This document shows, in pieces, positions 8,437 through 15,223 of a stretch of DNA of 64,000 bases. Each line of letters begins with the position of its first letter. The first letter of the stretch is position 1. The position numbers were made by a program, and so were the translations under genes. The DNA comes from JAGRMG01 sp047975215 (GTDB taxonomy: Bacteria > Pseudomonadota > Alphaproteobacteria > Rhodobacterales > Rhodobacteraceae): positions 1-64,000 of the forward strand of contig JBKEDD010000051.1 in NCBI GenBank assembly GCA_047975215.1, given 5' to 3'. The notes beneath the pieces were generated by a model, which did no database searches, was not told the origin of the DNA, and saw nothing but the letters and a program-made list of their open reading frames with translations.

Positions 8437-9189
8437 GTGCCCGTTAGAGAACTGCCCAAGATACTCGAGCGCGAGCCGCTCGTGGATGCGCTCTGCGAAC
8501 TGCGCATGGAGGCATCGGCGCCTCTTGCGGACATTCTGCCGGGTATTCTTTTCCACAGGCTTGAACCAAAACCTTCTATTAAGCGCTTGCCGGCGGCGGA
8601 AATTCCGCAACCCATGCGTTCAAATGACCCCTCACTGCATTACGCGCCGACACAACGGTTGGAGTGGGGTGACTACGTGATCGCTGTGGGCGACCGAAAC
8701 GTGGTCATTAGTTGCAAAATGCCCTATCCGAAATGGCCGAGTTTCAAGGCTAAGATCCTCGAAGTGATCGGCCTTATCGCCGATGTCGGCGTTGCGGGCA
8801 GGGTTGACCGGTACTCCGTCAAATACGTCAACCTGATTGAGGCTCCGACGCTCGCTGAACAGATCGCGAAAATCGACCTCTCACTTCGCATTGGCACACT
8901 TGAAGTGAATGATGATCACATCGACATGAAAGTGCACCACACCGAAGGGGAAACCATCCATATCCTGACGGTGATAACCGGCGCACGAGGTAGGACGCCC
9001 GACGGACGAGAAGCGAACGGTGTGGTGGTTGACATAGACTCTATTAGAAACATTCAGCCCACTCCGTTCAACGAGTTCGCAGGTGGGTTGGAACCAGAAC
9101 TTGAGACCCTTCGTCTGTCGAACAAGATCCACTTTTTCGGCTGCCTGAAACAAGAAACTATTGATGAGATGGGGCCTGTCTATGAATGA
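8437..9189 (+). CDS. TIGR04255 family protein
   Basis: A 250-residue protein with features of the TIGR04255 family of unknown function: the N-terminal block EREPLVDALCELRME and the central VDRYSVKYVNLIE motif. GTG at 8437 was chosen because GGAGGA lies 4 bases upstream; an in-frame TTG at 8386 lacks such a site. There is no signal peptide or membrane segment. It overlaps the next gene by 8 bp, so the two are coupled. Family members tend to occur in variable genomic regions, and a role in defence is possible but unproven. First gene of the island module. Confidence 0.8.
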   Translation: MPVRELPKILEREPLVDALCELRMEASAPLADILPGILFHRLEPKPSIKRLPAAEIPQPMRSNDPSLHYAPTQRLEWGDYVIAVGDRNVVISCKMPYPKWPSFKAKILEVIGLIADVGVAGRVDRYSVKYVNLIEAPTLAEQIAKIDLSLRIGTLEVNDDHIDMKVHHTEGETIHILTVITGARGRTPDGREANGVVVDIDSIRNIQPTPFNEFAGGLEPELETLRLSNKIHFFGCLKQETIDEMGPVYE

Positions 9190-9484
9190 AATCGTACTTC
9201 CCCGCACCATGACCGCCACCGCCGCAATCGTTGGCTTGAATGCGGCGGTCGCCGTCGCCAATGCTTCGTGGCCTGCGCAAGAACCGGTCTATGTCACATC
9301 GCAGAGCAACCCGACCTTCAGTTTCTACGAGGCGGAGTTCGCTGTCATTCCAACGACCACTTCGAGTGATTTTGCTCAGGAGGTCGCAGACATTTTCGCG
9401 TCCCTGTCCGAAGGCCAAGAGCCGCTCGGCGCAGAGTTCGAAGCGGTTTGGGATGAGAATGTGGATGCCCTCTACCAATCCTAA
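9182..9484 (+). CDS. Unrecognised 100-residue protein of the island module
   Basis: Starts MNEIVLPRTMTATAAIVGLNAA at 9182, overlapping the TIGR04255 stop by 8 bp. It is acidic toward the C-terminus (DEN, EAEFAVIP, AQEVADIFASL). The alanine-rich segment near the N-terminus (about 10-30) could be a weak membrane or signal-like stretch, but it is short. I recognise no family. The tight coupling suggests it works with the TIGR04255 protein. An in-frame start at 9161 exists but lies deeper within the upstream gene. Confidence 0.65.
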   Translation: MNEIVLPRTMTATAAIVGLNAAVAVANASWPAQEPVYVTSQSNPTFSFYEAEFAVIPTTTSSDFAQEVADIFASLSEGQEPLGAEFEAVWDENVDALYQS

Positions 9485-9492
9485 CTGAGCGA

Positions 9493-10122
9493 ATGAACTT
9501 CGACGCCGAGAGCCTTCAGCAGCAGATACCATACTACCTGACGGCTGAAGATCGTCAGGTTCTCGTCGATCAATTGAAAGCGATCTCACGAGGCGGAACG
9601 GCTGACTACTTCCTCGACCCCTACCGTGACAACTTCAAGGCAGACATGTTGCAGGGGGATGGCTGGCGGGGGTTTCAGCTTTTCAAATTCGACACAGGGG
9701 AACGGCGTTCTGTCCAAGGCCTCGTATTGTCGAACTCCTGCGACGTTGACCCGGAAAATCCGCGCGATGTGCCAGCCCGCCTGATATTCGCCCCCTTGGT
9801 GAAGCTCGCAGCATATGAGGCGCTTCTGCGTGCCAGTGGCATCGACGAGCAGAAGGTGGACGTGAAACTCGCTTCAATCCGGGCGCAGAAGACCACCAAC
9901 ATGTTCTTCCTGCCCAGAGGTGGCCCGCTGGCCGAAGACCACGTTGTGCGGCTCGATGATGCGCATTCGATGCCGGTTGCCGCGCATGTCGAAGCTACGG
10001 ATCGAGAGAAACTGTTCACGCTCAGCAACACCGGCTTCTATATGCTTGTTCTCAAGCTATCCGTGCACTTTTGCCGACTGCATGAAAAAGTAAACCGCAA
10101 GAACGTTCCTGCTACCGACTGA
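9493..10122 (+). CDS. Unrecognised 209-residue protein of the island module
   Basis: Starts MNFDAESLQQQIPYYL eight bp after the previous stop, so it is probably the third gene of one operon. Soluble, with no signal peptide. Noticeable blocks are QGDGWRGFQLFKFDTGERR, a VLSNSCDVDPEN motif around residue 80, FFLPRGGPLAEDH, and a C-terminal LKLSVHFCRLHE. The Ser-Asn-Ser-Cys-Asp-Val-Asp segment looks like a conserved site, but I cannot assign a fold or a reaction. The start could also be slightly internal. Confidence 0.7.
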   Translation: MNFDAESLQQQIPYYLTAEDRQVLVDQLKAISRGGTADYFLDPYRDNFKADMLQGDGWRGFQLFKFDTGERRSVQGLVLSNSCDVDPENPRDVPARLIFAPLVKLAAYEALLRASGIDEQKVDVKLASIRAQKTTNMFFLPRGGPLAEDHVVRLDDAHSMPVAAHVEATDREKLFTLSNTGFYMLVLKLSVHFCRLHEKVNRKNVPATD

Positions 10123-10162
10123 TTCTGCGTCTCGCGCGTTTCTGCTAACCGCCTATTTGAAA

Positions 10163-10238
10163 TGGTGCCGCAGAAGGGACTCGAACCCCCGACCCATGCA
10201 TTACGAATGCATTGCTCTACCAGCTGAGCTACTGCGGC
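10163..10238 (-). tRNA. tRNA-Thr (anticodon CGT)
   Basis: The minus strand folds as a full cloverleaf: acceptor GCCGCAG / CTGCGGC, D-arm GCTCAGCTGGTAGAGC, anticodon arm ATGCA-TTCGTAA-TGCAT (anticodon CGT), T-arm GGGGG-TTCGAGT-CCCTT with two G-U pairs, discriminator A, and encoded CCA at 10163-10165. It lies inside the island, inverted relative to the broken tRNA-Thr at 8181, and differs from it in the acceptor and anticodon stems. Confidence 0.95.
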
Positions 10239-10284
10239 GACAGGCGCCCATTTAACGGCTGGGCGCCTGCCGCGCAAGGCAGAA

Positions 10285-10683
10285 TCAGAACGGGATTTCG
10301 TCGTCGCCATCAGATGAAGCGATCCCGCCTTCCACATCGCGGATGTAGAACCAGTCTCTACGCTTCCGGTTCAGCGACCGTGGAATGGCGCGCAGGTTCC
10401 ACGGGACATGAAGGCCGCGAATGACGATTTCGCCACTCTTGTTTTGACCGAACAGTTGGACGAGATGATCAACCTCATGCAGGATGCCCGTCACCTCGGT
10501 TAGACTTTCCGCCTCTTCGTAGATGTCGAGAATCTGCCGCTTGTGGTCTTAGGTCAGCCAGCGCGGCACTGCGTTCGCTTTGATCGCCCGGCGCATTGCC
10601 GTGTCACACTTCCGTTTGGCCTTGTGCCGCGCGTAGTAGCGAGCGTCCTTGGTCAGCGTGGCAGCCGCAGGGTTCCTCGGCAT
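10285..10683 (-). pseudogene. HNH endonuclease-like gene with an in-frame stop
   Basis: Reading the minus strand from ATG at 10683 gives an HNH-type protein of about 132 codons: TLTKDARYYARHKAKRK near the start, PRWLT, then TAA at 10549-10551. In the same frame DHKRQILDIY follows and then the HNH core EVDHLVQL and GLHVPWNLRAIP. Homology continues in frame across the stop, so this is a nonsense mutation, not a gene end. The upstream part overlaps the end of the amidohydrolase fragment in another frame. GTG at 10494 could start a truncated product containing the core. Phage and island HNH genes look like this. Confidence 0.75.
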
Positions 10684-10726
10684 GGGTATGAATGTCGATG
10701 GCGCGAATGCGCGAGATGTCGATCAA
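10652..10726 (-). pseudogene. Truncated amidohydrolase, N-terminal fragment
   Basis: From TTG at 10726 (AGGA upstream) the minus strand reads MIDISRIRAIDIHTHAEEPC, the metal-binding HxH start of an ACMSD-type amidohydrolase, and loses family character after about residue 25. The frame closes at 10604 after unrelated codons. It lies 66 bp downstream of the feruloyl-CoA synthetase-like gene in the same direction, so it was probably the last gene of that operon before the island cut it. The remaining roughly 90 percent of a normal gene is absent. Confidence 0.7.
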
Positions 10727-10792
10727 TTTCCGGTTCCTCGGGTTAGGGCGGTTTGCCAGATGCCTGTTGCGGATGACGAGAAGGCGGGTGCG

Positions 10793-12592
10793 TCAGATCA
10801 GCAGAACCGCCGCATCGCCGTCGTCGTACAGCCGTTCCAGCAGCCCGGCTCGGCGCGACAGCACGGCGCGGTTGTTCAGGCTGCCCTTGGCGGTGATTTC
10901 GCCATCGCCGACCGAGGGCGGTTCGGCCAGCACCAGTGCGCGCACGATGCGCGACGACGATCCGGTGGCGTGCGACGCCAGATCGCGCAGACGGGTGACG
11001 ATCTCGGCGCAATAATCCGTATCGTCGATCACGGCCTGGCCGGCCCCGGCCTGGACCCGCGCGGGGTTGGGAAAGATCAGGAGCCCGAGATCTGCGCGCC
11101 CGTCGCCGGTCACGACCACATCCTGAACCAGCCCGCCAAGGGTTGCCAAGGCCGCAAGCCGCAGGGCGCTGGCATGCACCCAAATGCCTGTCATCAGCTT
11201 GAAATCCTCGGCCACGCGGCCGTCAAAGCGCACCCCGCGGGTTATGTCGTCGGGGTCGGCAAAGCGCACCGCGTCGCCGGTGACGAAGAATCCTTCTTCG
11301 TCAAAGCTCTCCGCGGTCCTCTCAGCGTCTTCAAAATATTCCGGCATGATGTTGGGCCCGCGCACCCGCAGTTCGTAGCGGCCCGGCTGGTCTGGGACGA
11401 GCTTGGTTTCAAGCTCGGGCAGCGGAACGCCGATCATGCCGGTCGAAGCGCCACCTTGGTAGTGAAGGATCGCCGCCGGAGCGGTTTCGGTCATGCCCCA
11501 GCTTGAGGTCATCATCGGAACGCGCCCGGTTTCCTCGAGCGCCATGTCCTCGAGCGCGGTCCAGACATCCTGCGGCAGCGAGGCGCCGGCATAGAAGATC
11601 AGGTCGAGATCGGCGAAGAACGTGCGCCGAAGGTCCGCGTTGTCGCGCATTGCCGCGATCAGCAGCGCATAGGCGATAGGGACGTTGCAGCTGAGCGTGG
11701 CGCCCTGCATCGCGAGGTTTTCGAGGGTGCGCTCAAACAGGGCCTTCACCGGCTTGCCATCGTCGAGATACAGCGTGCCGCCGTTGGACAGGATCATGTT
11801 GAAGTTGGAACTGCTGGCAAAGACGTGGTTCCACGGCAGCCAGTCGACCATTACAGGCGGCCGCGCGCCCAGCATCGGCAGGCAGGCCAGGTATTGCGCC
11901 TGGTTGACGCACATCATTCGCTGCGTCTGCGGCACGCCCTTGGGCATCGAGGTCGAGCCGGAGGTAAACAGGATCTTGGCCATGGTATCCGGGCCGACCG
12001 CCGCATGGGCGGCGTCCACGTCCGGGCCGGCGCGGCCCGACAGCAGGCTTTCGAAACGCGTCTGGTTCGGCCCGGCGCCCCGGCTGACCAATTGTTCGAT
12101 TCCGGCGAGTTCGGGCAGCGCCAGGGCGGCGGCGAACCGGTCGCCGTCGCTGGCATAGATCATCGCCGGGCGAACCTTGTTCACCGCGTAGAGCAGGCGT
12201 GAATGCGCTTCGGTGATCAGCGAATACTGTTCGGCCAGCGGCACGATCGGTGCGCCGACATATTGCGCCGCAAGCGTCAGGATCGCGTGATCTATGCCCG
12301 GTCCGGACAGCGCGACGATCGTCCTGCCCGGCCCGAATCCGCGTTCCAGCAGCGCGGCGGCCACGGCGCGCACCTGTTCCAGCATCTCGCCATAGGTGGC
12401 CTTGCGCCAGCCCGCGCCCGAGCGTTCGGCCAGAAACACCCGGTCGGGCGACTCCTCGGCCCAGCGGTGCAGCCATTCACCGGAACAGCGTGCCACCGGC
12501 CCCAGATCTAGGCCCGATCCGAGGATGACGGTGCCGTCGTCGCGCTGTTGCCGCGTGACGTGATGGCGAAGATAATCGTTTGTTCCGGTCAT
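10793..12592 (-). CDS. Feruloyl-CoA synthetase-like aryl-CoA ligase
   Basis: A 599-residue AMP-forming ligase. The phosphate loop ILFTSGSTSMPKGVPQTQ, the FYAGASLPQDVW block, the adenine motif SSWGMTETAPA, and FVTGDAVRF resemble feruloyl-CoA synthetases, which activate hydroxycinnamates with ATP and CoA. The usual C-terminal lysine motif is less clear. It overlaps the upstream MarR gene by 4 bp (ATG at 12592). Together with the crotonase and a truncated amidohydrolase, the context suggests side-chain degradation of a phenylpropanoid-type acid; the actual substrate is inferred. Confidence 0.85.
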   Translation of the reverse strand: MTGTNDYLRHHVTRQQRDDGTVILGSGLDLGPVARCSGEWLHRWAEESPDRVFLAERSGAGWRKATYGEMLEQVRAVAAALLERGFGPGRTIVALSGPGIDHAILTLAAQYVGAPIVPLAEQYSLITEAHSRLLYAVNKVRPAMIYASDGDRFAAALALPELAGIEQLVSRGAGPNQTRFESLLSGRAGPDVDAAHAAVGPDTMAKILFTSGSTSMPKGVPQTQRMMCVNQAQYLACLPMLGARPPVMVDWLPWNHVFASSSNFNMILSNGGTLYLDDGKPVKALFERTLENLAMQGATLSCNVPIAYALLIAAMRDNADLRRTFFADLDLIFYAGASLPQDVWTALEDMALEETGRVPMMTSSWGMTETAPAAILHYQGGASTGMIGVPLPELETKLVPDQPGRYELRVRGPNIMPEYFEDAERTAESFDEEGFFVTGDAVRFADPDDITRGVRFDGRVAEDFKLMTGIWVHASALRLAALATLGGLVQDVVVTGDGRADLGLLIFPNPARVQAGAGQAVIDDTDYCAEIVTRLRDLASHATGSSSRIVRALVLAEPPSVGDGEITAKGSLNNRAVLSRRAGLLERLYDDGDAAVLLI

Positions 12593-13074
12593 GCGCCTTC
12601 TCCCTTGGTGCCGGTTTCGACCCGGTGCAGCGCCCGCAAGAGTGCTGCGCGTTCATCGTCTTTCAGAAACCCGAACAGCCGGGCCTCGTGGCCTTTCACG
12701 GCCCGAGTCGCCCGTTCGCAGAGTTGCCGCCCCTCCGGGGTCGGCATCAGCGCATAGGCGCGGCGGTCGGTCGGATCGCGGTCGCGCCGGATCAGGTCGC
12801 GCCGGTCCAGTTCGTCGATGATGACAGCCATGTTCGGCCGCTCCATGGCCAGCGCACTGGCCAGCTGCGCCTGGCGCAGGCCCGGATTGTCGACGATCAG
12901 CGTCAACGCGGAATAGGTCAGCATCCGCAGCCCGAACGGCCTGAGGGTTTGCGAAAGATCCGCCCACACCACGTTGAAGGCGCGTTTCATGTAATAGCCC
13001 GCGAACAGGCGAAGCGTGGCGTCCGATATTGCGCCGATGTGGTCCGGGCCGGTGGTCGCGGGATACTCGGCCAT
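12589..13074 (-). CDS. MarR family transcriptional regulator
   Basis: A 161-residue winged-helix protein: the recognition region ALAMERPNMAVIIDELDRRDLI, followed by the wing RRDRDPTDRRAYALMPT. It lies between crotonase and ligase genes in one operon. MarR proteins in such clusters are usually repressors released by the aryl-CoA thioester. The palindrome at 13884-13906, upstream of the operon, is its likely site. The role is inferred from context. Confidence 0.88.
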   Translation of the reverse strand: MAEYPATTGPDHIGAISDATLRLFAGYYMKRAFNVVWADLSQTLRPFGLRMLTYSALTLIVDNPGLRQAQLASALAMERPNMAVIIDELDRRDLIRRDRDPTDRRAYALMPTPEGRQLCERATRAVKGHEARLFGFLKDDERAALLRALHRVETGTKGEGA

Positions 13075-13078
13075 CGGA

Positions 13079-13846
13079 TCAGCCGAAACTAGGCGCGCGC
13101 TTTTCCAGAAAGGCGGCCAGCCCCTCCATGGCGTCCGGGCTGGTCTGGGTCAGTGCCGCGCACAGGCTTTCGGTGAACAGGCCATCGGCCTTGGCCATGT
13201 CCTCGATCCGGCTGAGTGCCTGAATCATGATGTAGTTGGACAAGGGCGCGTTCGCGGCGATCCGGCGCGCCAGTTTTCTCGCCAGTTCCAGCGACTCATT
13301 CTTGCCGACACTGTAATGGGCAAGGCCCAGCGCGAGCCCTTGATCGGCGTCGTACTTACGCCCGGTTAGCATCATCTCGATCATGCGATCGGCGCCCAGG
13401 ATGCGCCCGACGCGAACCGAGGCACCGCCGCCGACATAGATGCCGCGCCGGCCTTCGGGCAGCTGGAATATGGTCGAGGGTTCGGCGATTCGCACATGCG
13501 TCGCCGTGGCCAGTTCAAGCCCGCCGCCGATCACCGCGCCGAACATGGCCGACACCACAGGCAGGCCGCCATACTGGATACGGTCCATCACCTGATGCCA
13601 GTTGCGCGAATGGCGCATCGTCGCCTCGGCGTCGCGCGCGACGTGTTCACCAAGATCGAGGCCCGAACAGTAGTGCCCCGCCGTGCCGGTCAGAACGACG
13701 GCCCGGACATCCGCGGGAGGCGACGAAAAGAACCCGTCGATGGCCGCCAGCAGATCGTCGCACATGGCGTTGCGCTTGGCCGGACGGTTCATGGTCAGCG
13801 TGGCGATATCGCCATCCTGTTCGATCTTGAGAATGCTCTCGCTCAT
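13079..13846 (-). CDS. Enoyl-CoA hydratase/isomerase (crotonase) family protein
   Basis: A 255-residue crotonase: N-terminal IATLTMNRPAKRNAM, the first oxyanion-hole segment HYCSGLDLGEH, and the second FGAVIGGGLELATATHVRIAE with PEGRRGIYVGGGAS. In this context it may hydrate, and possibly cleave, a feruloyl-CoA-like product, but distinguishing a hydratase-lyase from a beta-oxidation hydratase needs an alignment. It is the first gene of the leftward operon, with the MarR gene 4 bp beyond its stop. Confidence 0.85.
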   Translation of the reverse strand: MSESILKIEQDGDIATLTMNRPAKRNAMCDDLLAAIDGFFSSPPADVRAVVLTGTAGHYCSGLDLGEHVARDAEATMRHSRNWHQVMDRIQYGGLPVVSAMFGAVIGGGLELATATHVRIAEPSTIFQLPEGRRGIYVGGGASVRVGRILGADRMIEMMLTGRKYDADQGLALGLAHYSVGKNESLELARKLARRIAANAPLSNYIMIQALSRIEDMAKADGLFTESLCAALTQTSPDAMEGLAAFLEKRAPSFG

Positions 13847-13883
13847 TTGGTTTCCGTTGGTGTGCTTGTTTCGAACTAACGAA

Positions 13884-13906
13884 TATAGTTATGTCACATA
13901 TCTATA
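13884..13906. promoter_or_regulatory. Palindromic operator candidate for the MarR gene
   Basis: TATAGTTATGT (13884-13894), C, ACATATCTATA (13896-13906): an 11-1-11 palindrome with one mismatch, 37 bp upstream of the crotonase ATG. It is AT-rich in a GC-rich genome. Its length and symmetry fit a MarR dimer site. Confidence 0.65.
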
Positions 13907-14078
13907 ATCCGTCAATCCCCTCTATCTATCTCCGATGTCATGGGGCGGCGCGAAGCCCGGCGCGGCATGCGTGCGCCACGGGCGTTTGCCTTGCGTTGCG
14001 CCATCACGGCCGCATAATGCGGGAAAATGTGCGCGGCCTGCTGGCGGCCCGCTGGCTGGTGCGAAGGATGTACCCTTG

Positions 14079-15221
14079 ATGCAGATCATTGCCGCGCTGC
14101 TGTTTGCCGGCGGCCCCGCGCTCATTCTCCTGCTTGTGCGGCATGTGGGTGCGGCCCGTGCGCTGGGGCCGATCGTGCTGTGCTATGCCGCCGGTCTTCT
14201 GATCGGCCTGTCCGGCCTGTTGCCTGACGAAACCGATGCTATCCGCACCACGATCACCGAGGCCAGCCTTGCGCTGGCGCTGGCGCTGCTGCTGTTTTCG
14301 GTCGATATGGCGGCCTGGCGGCATGTGGCGGGGCGGGCGATGCTGTCCATGCTGCTGGCGGTGGTTGCCGTGGTGTTCGTGGCAACGCTGCTGTTTCACC
14401 TGTTCCAGGCGCGCGGTGTCGCGGCGCCGGAACAACTGGCCGGCATGGCGGTGGGGATGTACACCGGAGGCATCGCCAACATGGGCGCGATCAAGCTGGC
14501 GCTGGGCATCCCGGATGCGCGTTACCTGCTGTTCGCCACCGTCGATACCGTGATCGGCAGCCTTTATCTGCTGTTCGTCCTGACATTCGCACACCGGCTT
14601 TTCGCGCGTTTCCTGCGGCCGTTTCCACGCGCCCGTCAGGGCGGCGAGATCGCGGGCGAAGACGGTGAAACCTATGGCGACCTGCTGCGGTTCTCGTCCA
14701 TTCCCGGCATCGCGGCCGCGCTGGGGGCGGCGGCGGTCTGTGTCGGGCTGGCGGTGGTGCTGGCGCCGCGTCTCGGCATCGGTGAACCGCAGATCATGGT
14801 GATCGTGCTGCTGACCACGTTCGGGCTCGTGGCCTCGCTGGTGCCGCGGATGCGGGCCAACCGCGCCGCGCCGAAACTGGGAATGTACCTGATCTATGTA
14901 TTTTCGCTGGCGGTGGCGGCGTCGATGGATCTGTCGGCGCTGGCAGGGATGGATGCGTCGATACTGATCTTCATCGCCCTGGCCACGTTCGGCAGTCTCG
15001 TGCTGCATGCACTTCTTTGCCGCGTCGCCCGGGTGGATGTCGACACGTTCATGATAACGTCAGTGGCCGCGATCATGTCGCCGGCCTTCGTTCCGATGGT
15101 GGCACGCAGTCTGAAGAACCCGGCGCTTCTGATGTCGGGCATGGCGACGGGCATTCTGGGGTTCGCCATCGGCAATTACCTGGGCATCACCGTGGCGCTG
15201 ATGCTGGCTTCCGGAGGGTGA
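14079..15221 (+). CDS. DUF819 family membrane protein
   Basis: A 380-residue polytopic membrane protein with about ten hydrophobic segments. The family block GMYTGGIANMGAIKLAL near residue 125 and its repeat-like counterpart SVAAIMSPAFVPMVARSLKNP near the C-terminus fit DUF819 (YjcL-like), a putative transporter family of unknown substrate. The ATG at 14079 has AAGGA about 10 bases upstream. The frame extends further upstream without membrane character. It is followed after 2 bp by the PLP enzyme, suggesting a shared task such as import of its substrate or export of its product. Confidence 0.8.
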   Translation: MQIIAALLFAGGPALILLLVRHVGAARALGPIVLCYAAGLLIGLSGLLPDETDAIRTTITEASLALALALLLFSVDMAAWRHVAGRAMLSMLLAVVAVVFVATLLFHLFQARGVAAPEQLAGMAVGMYTGGIANMGAIKLALGIPDARYLLFATVDTVIGSLYLLFVLTFAHRLFARFLRPFPRARQGGEIAGEDGETYGDLLRFSSIPGIAAALGAAAVCVGLAVVLAPRLGIGEPQIMVIVLLTTFGLVASLVPRMRANRAAPKLGMYLIYVFSLAVAASMDLSALAGMDASILIFIALATFGSLVLHALLCRVARVDVDTFMITSVAAIMSPAFVPMVARSLKNPALLMSGMATGILGFAIGNYLGITVALMLASGG

Positions 15222-15223
15222 GA

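Larger units (their letters stand above)
8218..10660. mobile_element. Small inserted island between broken tRNA-Thr and broken amidohydrolase
   Basis: The left edge is the point where tRNA-Thr homology stops (8217). The right edge, around 10650-10665, is where an amidohydrolase reading frame loses its family sequence. Inside lie three accessory genes, an intact tRNA-Thr on the minus strand and an HNH pseudogene. By eye, composition to about 10160 is less GC-rich than the flanks. No integrase or transposase is present, so this is a remnant or a passively acquired segment. Boundaries are inferred from the two broken genes. Confidence 0.65.
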
